From: Serripes groenlandicus
Lineage: Eukaryota > Mollusca > Bivalvia > Cardiida > Cardiidae
DNA length: 64,000 nt
NCBI GenBank assembly: GCA_031761405.1
Contig: JASEVX010000010.1
Coordinates: 10,714,741 to 10,778,740 of the forward strand
Direction of reading: 5' to 3'
The notes under the pieces are model-generated. The model had not been told where the DNA came from, made no database searches, and saw only the letters and a program-made list of their open reading frames with translations. Of the stretch, positions 54,346 to 64,000 are shown piece by piece (position 1 is the first letter of the stretch; each line of letters begins with the position of its first letter). Made by a program: the position numbers and the translations under genes.

Positions 54346-56748
54346 TTAATTAACAGATTTATGTATTGACAACATATTATGAATAATGGCGATTACAATT
54401 CGATCTGGTATCAAGGTACACAATGATGAGCTACTATCACTCGCATTATGTACCTCGAGTCCAGCGATGCAGTCTAAGATCTGGGTAAATGCATATTTTT
54501 TCATGAGATGTAGGAATCCATTCATGCCAGATGACTCTATAATATTTGTCCACAGTATTTTTCTAATGTTATCATTTGCTGAGCAGAAACACATCCTATG
54601 CAGCACTATGTCATCTACAAGCCTTTCACACTCGCCACATTTTAACGGATATTGTCCAGAGAATAACTTACATAGGATGTAAACTGCTGCATAACATGTA
54701 TTTCGGCTCATATAGTTTTCCCTTAACATTTCCCAAAACATACAGGGGCGGTCTGCATAAAACAGTCTATTAAAGTATGTAAGTGTTAGCTTTTGTGGTT
54801 TATTTGCCTTACGTTGTGCAAGCTCCTTTTCCCAAATGTTTGATCGTACAACTGACTTCCAAGTTCTTTTTGATGGAAAAATAGCTGTCTTGAGAAATGT
54901 TACGAGAGAATCATACAGTTCGTATTCATGTAAAATCCTGCATATATCAGGGATAAACCCATATTTCTGTTTTGTTATCCCGGAGTCAAATCGGACAATT
55001 CTATGCACAAACATTTGCTTGGACAGATATTTCGACGGGAGTCGAACCAACTGCCCAAGAAATCCCAGCTTCCTATAATTTATTTCTCCACGTAATGACA
55101 ACACTCCAGCAGCATTTAGCACGATTGAGTTGTTGGCAGTCAATGGCAATTTCTGAATGACTTTCAGACAGAACATTTGTGCTCTTTGAAGCTGTGCACT
55201 GTTTGTAGCAGCTAATGTATCCAAGAGCTCACACCCATACAGACATGTTGGCAGAACAATAGACTTATACAAGGATAATAGAGTATGGACATTAAACTGG
55301 CCAGTATTACATATACTTAGTATTGTGCTTCGGAACTTATTGCACGCTTGTTGTACGTTGTCATTGATATTAAAGTATTTGTTCAGTATAATACCGAGAT
55401 GGGTGTAGTTTATACCCTCCATAATTAAATTATTACCCATTTGCCATTTTCTATTTTGTTTCGAGTAGTCATTTTTACTCTCATTAAACACTATGACAGC
55501 ACATTTAGAGGCGTTGTATTCAAAACGCCATTTACATGAGTAATTATTACATATTTGTAACATCTGATCAAGTCCGTGTTTTGATAGACTGACTAAGACC
55601 ATATCATCAGCGACCGTAGGACTACTAAATGATCTGTCAAAGATACAAAATCCAAGATTTGATTGCTCTAGCTCTTGTATCAGTCCATTTATGAAGAGAA
55701 GGTACAATATAGGGGAACTTTTACCGCCCTGTCTGGTACCCTGTTGTAGTTTTATAGTGTTAGATAAGACCGACCCATTCCTTACTCGGCTTACCATTGA
55801 TCTATACATATTAATGTATGTTTTAATTAACTGATCACTTATACCGATTTCAATGAGCTTAACGAATAGTCCGTTATGCCAAACACGATCGAACGCCCGT
55901 TTAGCATCTAGAAAGCAAACATATGCCTTACTATGGTTTTCTTCGGCAAACAGAATGCATTCCTTTAAGGAAAAAGACGTCATCATGCGCCCTAATTGTG
56001 ACTGAAAGCCGCCTTGTTGTATATTAAGCTTATCTAAGATGACGTGTTGTGAACGACTCAGCATAATCCCTTCAAACACTTTCAGTATAGAAGAGGTAAG
56101 AGTTGTGGCCCGGTAGTTAGCGGGATCATCTTTACGTTTTCTGCCACCTTTGTGAACAGTAATAATTATACCTCTATTCAGATTTAGTGGTACGTAATTG
56201 AAGGTGAAAATTGCAGAGAATAATCTTGCTAATGTTTTAAACAATACTTGTCCACCATTCTTTAAATGTTCATAATAGACATTGTCTTCACCGCACATTT
56301 TACCTACTTTACAGGTTTTCAGTATTTCAACAACTTCGGAAGCGGTAACGGGCGGCATGTCGTTACATATGCTCCGATTCTGAAAGTTATTGACAGACAT
56401 ATCAACATATTGTTTCCAGCCACTATCATATCTCGAATTTTCGGACGCCTTATACAGTTCAGTGAAATAACGTTGCCATTGATCATTGATAACCGCGGCA
56501 TCTCGGTAAACAATATTATCAAATTTTATTTCTGCGCCTGCGCAAGGACTATTTGCATTGCGGCGACGTCGTAAAAGGGTCCAAAATAAATTTCTGTCTA
56601 TTTCGGCAGCGCTGTCAATAATGTCATCCTGCTTTTGCATATAATCAGAGACTTTATGTCTATGGAGACGTCTGAAATTGCATTTTGCATGTTTATACTC
56701 AATATATATATAGGATGAGGATTTCTCGGATTGCCAGCAGCTTTCCAA
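54346..56748 (-). CDS. LINE ORF2 reverse transcriptase part, copy 2
   Basis: Same 800-residue frame as 7115-9517 with the same RT blocks (AFDRVWH, QGTRQGGKSSP, VADDMVL). Arg replaces Cys in the QLG.MMTSF segment and Gly replaces Arg in the LFS.QYPLKC segment. It shares the upstream frameshift, so both copies descend from one already broken insertion. Confidence 0.93.
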   Translation of the reverse strand: MESCWQSEKSSSYIYIEYKHAKCNFRRLHRHKVSDYMQKQDDIIDSAAEIDRNLFWTLLRRRRNANSPCAGAEIKFDNIVYRDAAVINDQWQRYFTELYKASENSRYDSGWKQYVDMSVNNFQNRSICNDMPPVTASEVVEILKTCKVGKMCGEDNVYYEHLKNGGQVLFKTLARLFSAIFTFNYVPLNLNRGIIITVHKGGRKRKDDPANYRATTLTSSILKVFEGIMLSRSQHVILDKLNIQQGGFQSQLGRMMTSFSLKECILFAEENHSKAYVCFLDAKRAFDRVWHNGLFVKLIEIGISDQLIKTYINMYRSMVSRVRNGSVLSNTIKLQQGTRQGGKSSPILYLLFINGLIQELEQSNLGFCIFDRSFSSPTVADDMVLVSLSKHGLDQMLQICNNYSCKWRFEYNASKCAVIVFNESKNDYSKQNRKWQMGNNLIMEGINYTHLGIILNKYFNINDNVQQACNKFRSTILSICNTGQFNVHTLLSLYKSIVLPTCLYGCELLDTLAATNSAQLQRAQMFCLKVIQKLPLTANNSIVLNAAGVLSLRGEINYRKLGFLGQLVRLPSKYLSKQMFVHRIVRFDSGITKQKYGFIPDICRILHEYELYDSLVTFLKTAIFPSKRTWKSVVRSNIWEKELAQRKANKPQKLTLTYFNRLFYADRPCMFWEMLRENYMSRNTCYAAVYILCKLFSGQYPLKCGECERLVDDIVLHRMCFCSANDNIRKILWTNIIESSGMNGFLHLMKKYAFTQILDCIAGLEVHNASDSSSSLCTLIPDRIVIAIIHNMLSIHKSVN

Positions 56749-57605
56749 TTCGCTCTTTTTACCCTCATTGTGGAATGAAATGTTTTGAGTTCATCATCCC
56801 AGTAAGGTTTTAGAAAGGTTCTGAACTTTCTTTGTCTAAAGGAAAGACTTGATACCTGATTGATAGCATTAACTAATCTGTCATGCATTAAATTGATATC
56901 TTCTACTGTTTGTAAGGGTTGGTATAGGGCACTTAATAAATCATTAGACTGTTCTAAACTGTGCCGAAAACATTCTTTTTCCGTATTACTAATTTTTGAC
57001 CAGTTAATATGCCGATTACTTGGCTCTGCAGCCAGAATATTAATAATAGGAATATCAAAACAGCAAACAATAGGTCTATGCCTTGAGACGTTTAAACAAT
57101 CATCATCGAGTATCATACTATCTGATACACAGTCTGCTTTTTCTACTGGAAAAATGATGTGATCTATTAGGCTTTCAGAAGAATTGTCATAAGAGACAAA
57201 GGACGATGCCGCTCCTGACCGTTCAGGTAAGACACTTACAGAAAAACTATTATTTTCTAGAATAAATCGGCGAAATATGCCCTCTCTGCTACTAGCGCGG
57301 CTTATATTCTCATTCACTAAATTAGTGTTAAAGTCACCCATAAAAATGACTGTACCAAATTCTGAGTAGGATTGCCATAAGTCGTACAGGGTATCGATAT
57401 AATCTCTGTACGAATTTATTGAATGGTTTGTGCATGGTAGATACACTTGGAAAAAGTAAATAAAGTTGTTACTTGACACTTGAAGCTTTATCCCTATTAT
57501 ACGATCATTATCTATTGACAGTGGGGTAACGAAACTGTCAAATTTCTTGTGCCAGAGTATACCAACACCCCCTTTACCTACACGCCTGTTACTTGGAGAA
57601 TTCAA
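56598..57605 (-). CDS. LINE AP-endonuclease part, truncated, copy 2
   Basis: Protein identical to 9367-10374, including the truncation at the SINE junction and the frameshifted tail overlapping the RT frame. Confidence 0.88.
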   Translation of the reverse strand: MNSPSNRRVGKGGVGILWHKKFDSFVTPLSIDNDRIIGIKLQVSSNNFIYFFQVYLPCTNHSINSYRDYIDTLYDLWQSYSEFGTVIFMGDFNTNLVNENISRASSREGIFRRFILENNSFSVSVLPERSGAASSFVSYDNSSESLIDHIIFPVEKADCVSDSMILDDDCLNVSRHRPIVCCFDIPIINILAAEPSNRHINWSKISNTEKECFRHSLEQSNDLLSALYQPLQTVEDINLMHDRLVNAINQVSSLSFRQRKFRTFLKPYWDDELKTFHSTMRVKRANWKAAGNPRNPHPIYILSINMQNAISDVSIDIKSLIICKSRMTLLTALPK

Positions 57606-57618
57606 ATCTTTGTCAGAC

Positions 57619-57776
57619 TATTAGCCCATTGGTGGAAGACGAATGAAACTTGTCACAGTGACTTTTGTCAAATGTCGGAAATGATTTTAACCGAGATAGG
57701 GCTCGAACTTACAACCCCTGGCTTGACATTCCGCGTCGCTACCAACTGAGCTACCAGGACTCTGCTTTACTTGGAT
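57619..57776 (-). mobile_element. tRNA-derived SINE (copy 2)
   Basis: Counterpart of 10388-10545. Confidence 0.85.
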
Positions 57777-58487
57777 GAATAAAGAGACAAAAAGGATCGG
57801 TATTTCTACTGTCGAAAACGTACCGACTGAGCTACCATTGCTCGGCTTAACTTGGATGAATTAAAAGACAAAAAGGATCCCTGTTAAATCTGGCGAAAAC
57901 GTACCGACTGAGGTACCGGTGCTCGGATTTACTTGGATGAATAAAAAGACAAAGAGGATATGTGTTAATACTTGCGAAATCGTACCGACTGAGCTACCGG
58001 TGCTCGACTTTACTTGGATGAATAAAAGGACAAAGAGGATCGGTGTTTCTACTGTCGAAAACGTACCGACTGAGCTTCCTTTGCTCGGCTTTACTTGGAT
58101 GAATTAATCCCCGTTTATACTTGCAAAAACGTACGTAATGAGCTACCGGTGCTCGGCTTTACTTGGATTTTTCAAAGGCAAAGAGGATCCGTGTTTCTAC
58201 TGTCGAAAACGTACCGACTGAGCTACCTTGGATGAATAAAAAGACAAAGAGGATTGGTGTTTCTACTGTCGAAGTCGGAGCTACCTTAGATGAATAAAAA
58301 GACAAAGAGGATTGGTGTTTCTACTGTCGAAAACGTACCGACTGAGCTACCTTGGATGAATAAAAGGACAAAAAGGATTGGTGTTTCTACTGTTTTAAAC
58401 GTACCGACTGAGATACCGGTGCTCGGCTTAACTTGGATGAATAACAAGACAAAGGGGATCGGTGTTACCACTGTTGAAAACGAAGAA
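57767..58487 (-). repeat. A-box tandem array, about 10 copies (copy 2)
   Basis: Has one unit more than copy 1, around 57940-58015 (distinguished by GAGGATATGTGTTAATACTT), producing the 76-bp offset change. Confidence 0.85.
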
Positions 58488-61400
58488 GTGATCACTCTTG
58501 ATTCCCATGTGTTCACTTTTTATGGTTTTGCATTACCAATAATGATGCAACTATTTCCCCTGACAATGTTATGATTTTGCAAGAGAAGATATTTTCGTCT
58601 GCAACCCGTTTCGAAAAAAAGATCCGAGTGTCAAATAGCTTGGATTACAGAACAGTCACCCACGTGTGTGTAGGCGAAATACAGCGAATCTGTAGCAGAC
58701 GACTTTGAAAATGTCTACAACAAATTTTGAAAAGCCCTATAATTGTTGGTATAATTACTGACAATAATGAAAACATTGTGGTAAAATGAGCAATTTCTCC
58801 TTTGGTCACGATGTTTTAAAAAGTAATCTGCTGCAGAGGCGTCGACATGCGTCTATAAGTGGGAAAGTGTTCATTAATTAATAGAGAGAGCAACGATTCT
58901 CTCATTTCTTTGGTCGGTATTTGAGAAAATACTTGACATCTTATGATATTTTCGGGTGTAATATGAATTGAAGCACATGGAATAGTGTTGACCTAAACAC
59001 GACTGTCCACAATTTGCTATCTGATCAAAGTTTCCTTAAAACGTTCCCACATGTAGACGTTTTCTTATGCCAATGCAGTAGACGACTGTTGAAGAAATTG
59101 CGATAATGAGCAATTGAGTCCATTTGCAGCAGAGTTTCCTACTATTGTCTGTAACTAGACTGTTATTGTTAGAGGTTCACCATTTTATTGCCAATATGTT
59201 TTCATTGAAGCCGCGTGGAAGCGCGGCGTCAGTATGGGATAGGTTTTAATTTTGTACCATGGGGTGACGTAATCGAAAAGGGAGCAACCAACATTGTTAA
59301 AGTATTTAAGAAAAAGCAAAATACAAAATACGTATGTCTTCTACCGTTATTACAAAAACACATTTTAGACACATTACGTGTTAATAACTTTCCCCCAACT
59401 CCCTAGGCTACGCTCTTTTTATAGTTGTGATTACGACCCGATTCATCAAAGCTCAGAAAAAAGTTTCTGGCGATGTTTTTGCCTATTTATACTATTGAGA
59501 TTTTTAAATAAATGGGTAATCTTTAAACAATCAATGATGATTCATTTTAATTACTTCACATTACAGTATGATTTTAGAAACTGTAAAAACAACGTTAACA
59601 GGCAATAGGCAGGGCCGTAACGTGAACCATTTTATTATTTGTAAATGCAGCATGTCATCGCTTGGCGATTTTGGTCATTCTTATTTAATAGACGACGAGG
59701 TGTCATCGGTTCCCATAGAGTAATTAAGTTGTCTCTGCTTCCTTCCGTTATGAATACTTCGCTATTTTCACGATTTCATCCGATTTCTAAAATTCATTGG
59801 ATTCGTACTCGGTTTTGCTCTTGGGGAACTGACTTGACCATCTTATTTTGTTTATTTTTCAGTTTTCTACTGGCATGTTCAAAACGATTAAAATGATTGA
59901 CATTTACAAACAAACAAAACAGACTTAATAATTATTGCTATATGTTGACTATACATGTGAACTTTCATAATGCTCACCCTTGATCATAAATATCTTTATT
60001 TTTTTTAACTTACTTCGTATTTTCTTATTATATACTCCCGTTTTTGCTATCATACTTCTGCTAAACTGGAAGGAGAATATACTTCCTCCTCTCCTTCCAA
60101 AGCTTGTGTCACACTTAACTTATAACTAGAGGCAGTACACCTTAATATATGTTACTATTTAAGCACCTATGGCTTTTTTTATCTAATGGATCTAGTTAGA
60201 GGATTTAAAACAGTTTATTGGTAAAAAAATCCTTGAGAAACTTCAACTTGTATGACACATTATAGTTGCAGTGAATGTTAAGCAAACTGTAAACCAAATG
60301 GTTTCAAGACTATACTTGTCATTTCACGACTAAACTTCACATGCTGAATATCACATAGATCGTAGCATATAAAACGTTTAATCCCTACGTCAATATTGAC
60401 CCTTTCTGCTCTTGATAACCTTTGTATATAGGCTATGGTAGCCAGGTGTGTAATACAGGCACATCTTGACCTTCTTGTTTAGAATAAAGGGACATTTGGT
60501 CTTCTTGTTCGAAATATATCTACATCCTGTCTGTTTGCACAGGTTATTTAAATGTACTGAACTGCATCTGCTTCCTTTAAGTCATGCTTCAAAAGCATGC
60601 GCGGCGTCTTTGATGCTTTGCATCAAAATTCTTCTTGTTGTCGTCTGGTTCTGATTTGATATTTGGGGAAGTGTTAAATTTGAACATTCAAGGTGTTACC
60701 TTTTCCTTAGAGCCGTTGCCCCTGACTACCACTGAAGTACCACGTGATATGAACTTTTTACGAAACTTAAAACAATTCCAATTAAACACGCGGCTTCTAC
60801 GTTATTATATACGTTACATATTGGATAAAAACATCGACTATATAAGAGGATACAAGAGAACATTGATGCGAAAGACTGCATTGATTTATTTTTTAACACA
60901 CATGTATTCTTGACTTTCATTAGTCTAAACATACACATAATGTTTTCATTAAGGACTAATTCCAGGATTTTTGAAATTCCACATAGATCTACAAATGTCA
61001 GGATTTCTTTTGGTCAGGATTTTGGATGTTTTGTATTTGTCAATAAAACCACAACAAATACATTTTGGGATTTAAATATACATGCAATAAAAAGCTATTA
61101 AACCCTTTTCATGTCTGAAGCAACAATGAAAACCTTTAAACGCTTAAAACATTGAGTAAAACAGTTAAATTGCTGAAGACATGAACTTCTTCCTTTTTAA
61201 TAATAATTATAATAAATATTTCACAGATGTTTAAATTTATCCTCATATGTTTAAAAAGTAAACCACACTTGAAACAACATGTCAGCTAAATTGTTTATCT
61301 AAATCGTTGATGCATACAATATATGTTTGGCGCAAGAGAAATGCCAGTTGCGAGTCCCATTACTATTTAATAGATGGCAAGTATGAAATTAATTGGGTGC

Positions 61401-63091
61401 GAAAGAGCAGATTTTCTTTATTTCTAAATCTATTGTTCTTCTCTTATTTTTTTTCAAGCCAAATAAACATTTAATATCACAAATATTTAATCATGTAATA
61501 TTTGTAATATGTGTAATATGTGTAATATTAGCTATCTATCTGTAATAAGGTGTTTGAGCATTCTTTCGAAATGTTGACCTCGTGTCAAGATCGAGTCGTA
61601 GAGACATCGAAGAAAGTGAATACAAAATCAGGCTAAGCTTTAGTGAATGTTTTATTCCACTGCATTTGAGAGAAAAAAGGCATTTCTATATTATCATTCG
61701 TTCTCCTACATTCGACCCATGCACTCGTTTCGAGACGTTTAAGAAATCAATTTTTCCTGCGACATTTTTTGTCTGCATAACAAGTCACTTTTCTAAGTTT
61801 ACATTTTACTTCCGGTTACTTCGCTTTACATTTTGGCAATATGAAACTAGGTCACGAACTGAGGAAAAGGCGCTTCGACGTTCACGACCGATAAACAGGC
61901 TTATATTTGAGACATATTTTCACGAAATAATTCTTATTTTTGTTTCTGTTACCAGTTTATGTTGATACTTCTCTTTTAAAAGGGGAATTCAACGTGAATT
62001 TCATCTCGATAGTCTGCTGCTAGCAGGTGCGCGTATGTAAACAAATTAGACTGTGCGACGTAAAGGTTTGTAGTTATCGCCTTTTGATTACATGTAGTAT
62101 ATGAAAATAAAGTATCCCAGTCTAGCTTATAGGGACTGTTTTGTCTTCGTAAATAAAACAAAAAACCATCTTCTGGGCCTTTTTCCTCTTCTGTTTCGCC
62201 CTTCGCTCAGGTTTCATTTAATTTGTGTTTGTGCTGTGTCTGGGCCAGAGTAATGACCGCGGTATAACACTTGAGATAAACAAGGTCGTTGTCGCTACAT
62301 GGGCACGTGTTTACGTGCTCTCAGATGCGTTTAAAAGACGATCTTTTTTTTTTATCCAGTTGCAAAATAAAATAATCGCCATTTTCCGTCGCCAAATTAA
62401 CAAAATAACCGCCGTCTTCATAAAATAACCGACATTTGGCGACAATGGCGACCTACAGCCCGAGCCCTGACTGTATGACCTGGTTATATATGTATATTAA
62501 GAACAATGACCTTTGACCTCATGTGGCGCTTTGTAGCCTTATATTAAATCCCAATTCCTGGACATGTGACTATTCTGCTTTCTTCTCTCTCTGCATTGAA
62601 CCTCCAACACCTACAAACGTGCCTTTGCGCTGCTCAATCCAAGTAATCCATCCATGGAAGACATGTGCATTACCTTGCCTGATTCTACCTCATCACAAAT
62701 GATCATCTGTAGCAGTACTTATGTAAGTACTTTAGTAATAAAAAAATAAACGACTCAACTGATCTTTTCCTACTAGTATCTCCCTCATGAGGTTGGTACT
62801 CAAATGAATGGGCTCACTGACATAAAGTTTGAGTGCCAAATAAGGTTTTTCTTTGTAATATGGACTAGATCTATAGACTGGCCATTGCTGCATGTCTTGC
62901 GGCCCAATTTCTTTAACGTCATCAGCACTCGGGCTTTGCGTCAGTCTTCGTCCTTCTAGTCTGGTAGAAACAGTTGCCGGGAAATACACGTGGGCTTGTT
63001 CTGATGGGGACAATACTTCATTTTCAACAGTATTTCAGTCCCACCACGGCGTCAGTACATGTACTCTCATCCGTAATTCCTGGATGTTTGA
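58488..63091. other. Block interior (copy 2), no gene recognised
   Basis: Counterpart of 11181-15783, with clearly more SNPs and small indels than the first 8 kb. CTGCAG-type repeats at about 58667-58867 and 59042-59137. Confidence 0.5.
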
Positions 63092-63660
63092 TTGACTGGG
63101 GTTCAATGCCGTTTCAACACATAGAATGTTAGCCCATTGGAGGGAGAGGAATGACGCTTGTCACAGAGACTTTTGTCAAATGTCTGACATAATGTTGGAC
63201 TAGCTGGGGTTCGAACTTACAACCCCTGGATTTACAGCTCTGGACGACTAACCTGTTTGTGACGAGGACTTGTGTCGTGACTGGCCCGAGCAGGGATCGA
63301 AACCGCGACTCCCGGTCTCAAATCCCCAATGTTAATCACTAGCAGAAATGACATTTATAACCTCCCGTCTAACTCCCCCTCCCTTTCCAAAACAAAAAAA
63401 CTCCTCATATAAACCTTGTGTTTTATTATACCTCTGGCCGGGCATTTACTTAGCATTGAAGTTATGACCAAAGTTCATATAAGATTTGACGAACAAATGA
63501 AATCCCCCATGTTAACCTCTGGCGGAAATGACATTAACAAGCGCCACTCGTACCGACAAAAACAATCATGATAACCTTGTATTTTATAATACCTCTGCCC
63601 GAGATATATTTGTCATTGAAGTTATTTCTAAGATTCATTTAAGATTTGACGAACAAAGAG
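63092..63660. repeat. SINE plus two-unit tandem repeat (copy 2)
   Basis: Counterpart of 15784-16351; a one-base indel near 63325 (AATCCCCAATG versus AATCCAAATG). Confidence 0.75.
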
Positions 63661-64000
63661 ATGCAAGACAAATATTATATGCTAATAGGTTGTCTCTGCC
63701 ATAACGAAACATGGTCGGATCCATTTGTCGTTTTTGCCATAGACCAATCACACGGTTCTATAGACGTATGTCACCTAGTAATTATAGTGAACCCGGAAGT
63801 GTTATTCGGAAATCGTTTGGAAATCGTACTCCAGTTCGACCATGGCATGATGAATAGAGTAGGAACAACTCGCACGCGTTTGGTAAATAAACCATGCGGG
63901 TTTCAATGCAGTGATTGACATGTAGTTGTCCTTTTATTATAATGCTAAATGCTAAATTCATCGAGTTCGCGTGTGTTGGAACCCCTGCTCGAGCATTAAT
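63661..64000. other. End of block copy 2, no gene seen
   Basis: Still matches copy 1 up to 16691 at the last base, so the duplication extends past the window. Confidence 0.8.

Larger units (their letters stand above)
54346..57618 (-). mobile_element. Non-LTR retrotransposon (LINE), 5'-truncated, copy 2
   Basis: Counterpart of 7115-10387. Not an independent insertion: flanks, truncation point and frameshift are all shared. Confidence 0.92.
49738..64000 (+). repeat. 14.2-kb duplicated block, copy 2 (runs off the window)
   Basis: Offsets to copy 1 are 47228 bp at the start, 47231 after the poly-C tract, 47307 after the A-box array and 47309 near the end. Similarity continues to the last base. 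Either an allelic haplotig placed in tandem by scaffolding or a genuine segmental duplication. Confidence 0.97.

Overview
This is eukaryotic, AT-rich, repeat-dense genomic DNA, most likely from a bivalve mollusc. I infer that from intron-containing genes with GT-AG junctions, tRNA-derived SINEs, LINEs, MITEs, and the tandem-core ('pearl'-like) repeats typical of bivalves. A dreissenid is plausible but unproven. I see no bacterial operon, CRISPR array, rRNA or complete tRNA gene, and no host gene I can identify with confidence. Nearly all interpretable sequence is mobile DNA.

Layout: 1-2.5 kb holds hairpin repeats and a 46-bp satellite of about 19 units. 2510-16691 is a 14.2-kb block carrying MITEs, SINEs, a 5'-truncated LINE with endonuclease and reverse transcriptase, and a tandem array built on a tRNA A-box-like unit. 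16.7-25.5 kb has decayed repeats, a dead LINE fragment, and a SINE split by an insertion that carries an SGNH-hydrolase-like fragment. 25.5-44.7 kb is the most interesting part (below). 44.7-49.5 kb has foldbacks, a CGTTATTACGCC array and minisatellites. After a gap of exactly 200 N (49538-49737), the 14.2-kb block starts again at the first base after the gap and runs to the window end.

The key system is a 19.2-kb element, 25516-44699. It has 38-bp perfect terminal inverted repeats and an apparent 7-bp target-site duplication. Two decayed, intron-containing genes inside it face each other. On the + strand is a six-exon transposase-like gene (26877-35396; Asp-Asn-Cys...Gly-Gln-Asn-Lys motif). 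On the - strand is a five-exon RecQ-family helicase (40512-44420; Walker A, DEVH box, motif VI and Cys cluster recognisable). Each gene starts close to one end. The natural reading is a helicase-encoding DNA transposon, now dead from stops and frameshifts and filled with later insertions. Whether it belongs to a named helicase-bearing lineage such as AcademH cannot be settled from the sequence alone.

The repeated 14-kb block is either a tandem segmental duplication or, more likely given the gap, an unpurged second haplotype. The copies are almost identical up to about 10.6 kb, then diverge noticeably more.
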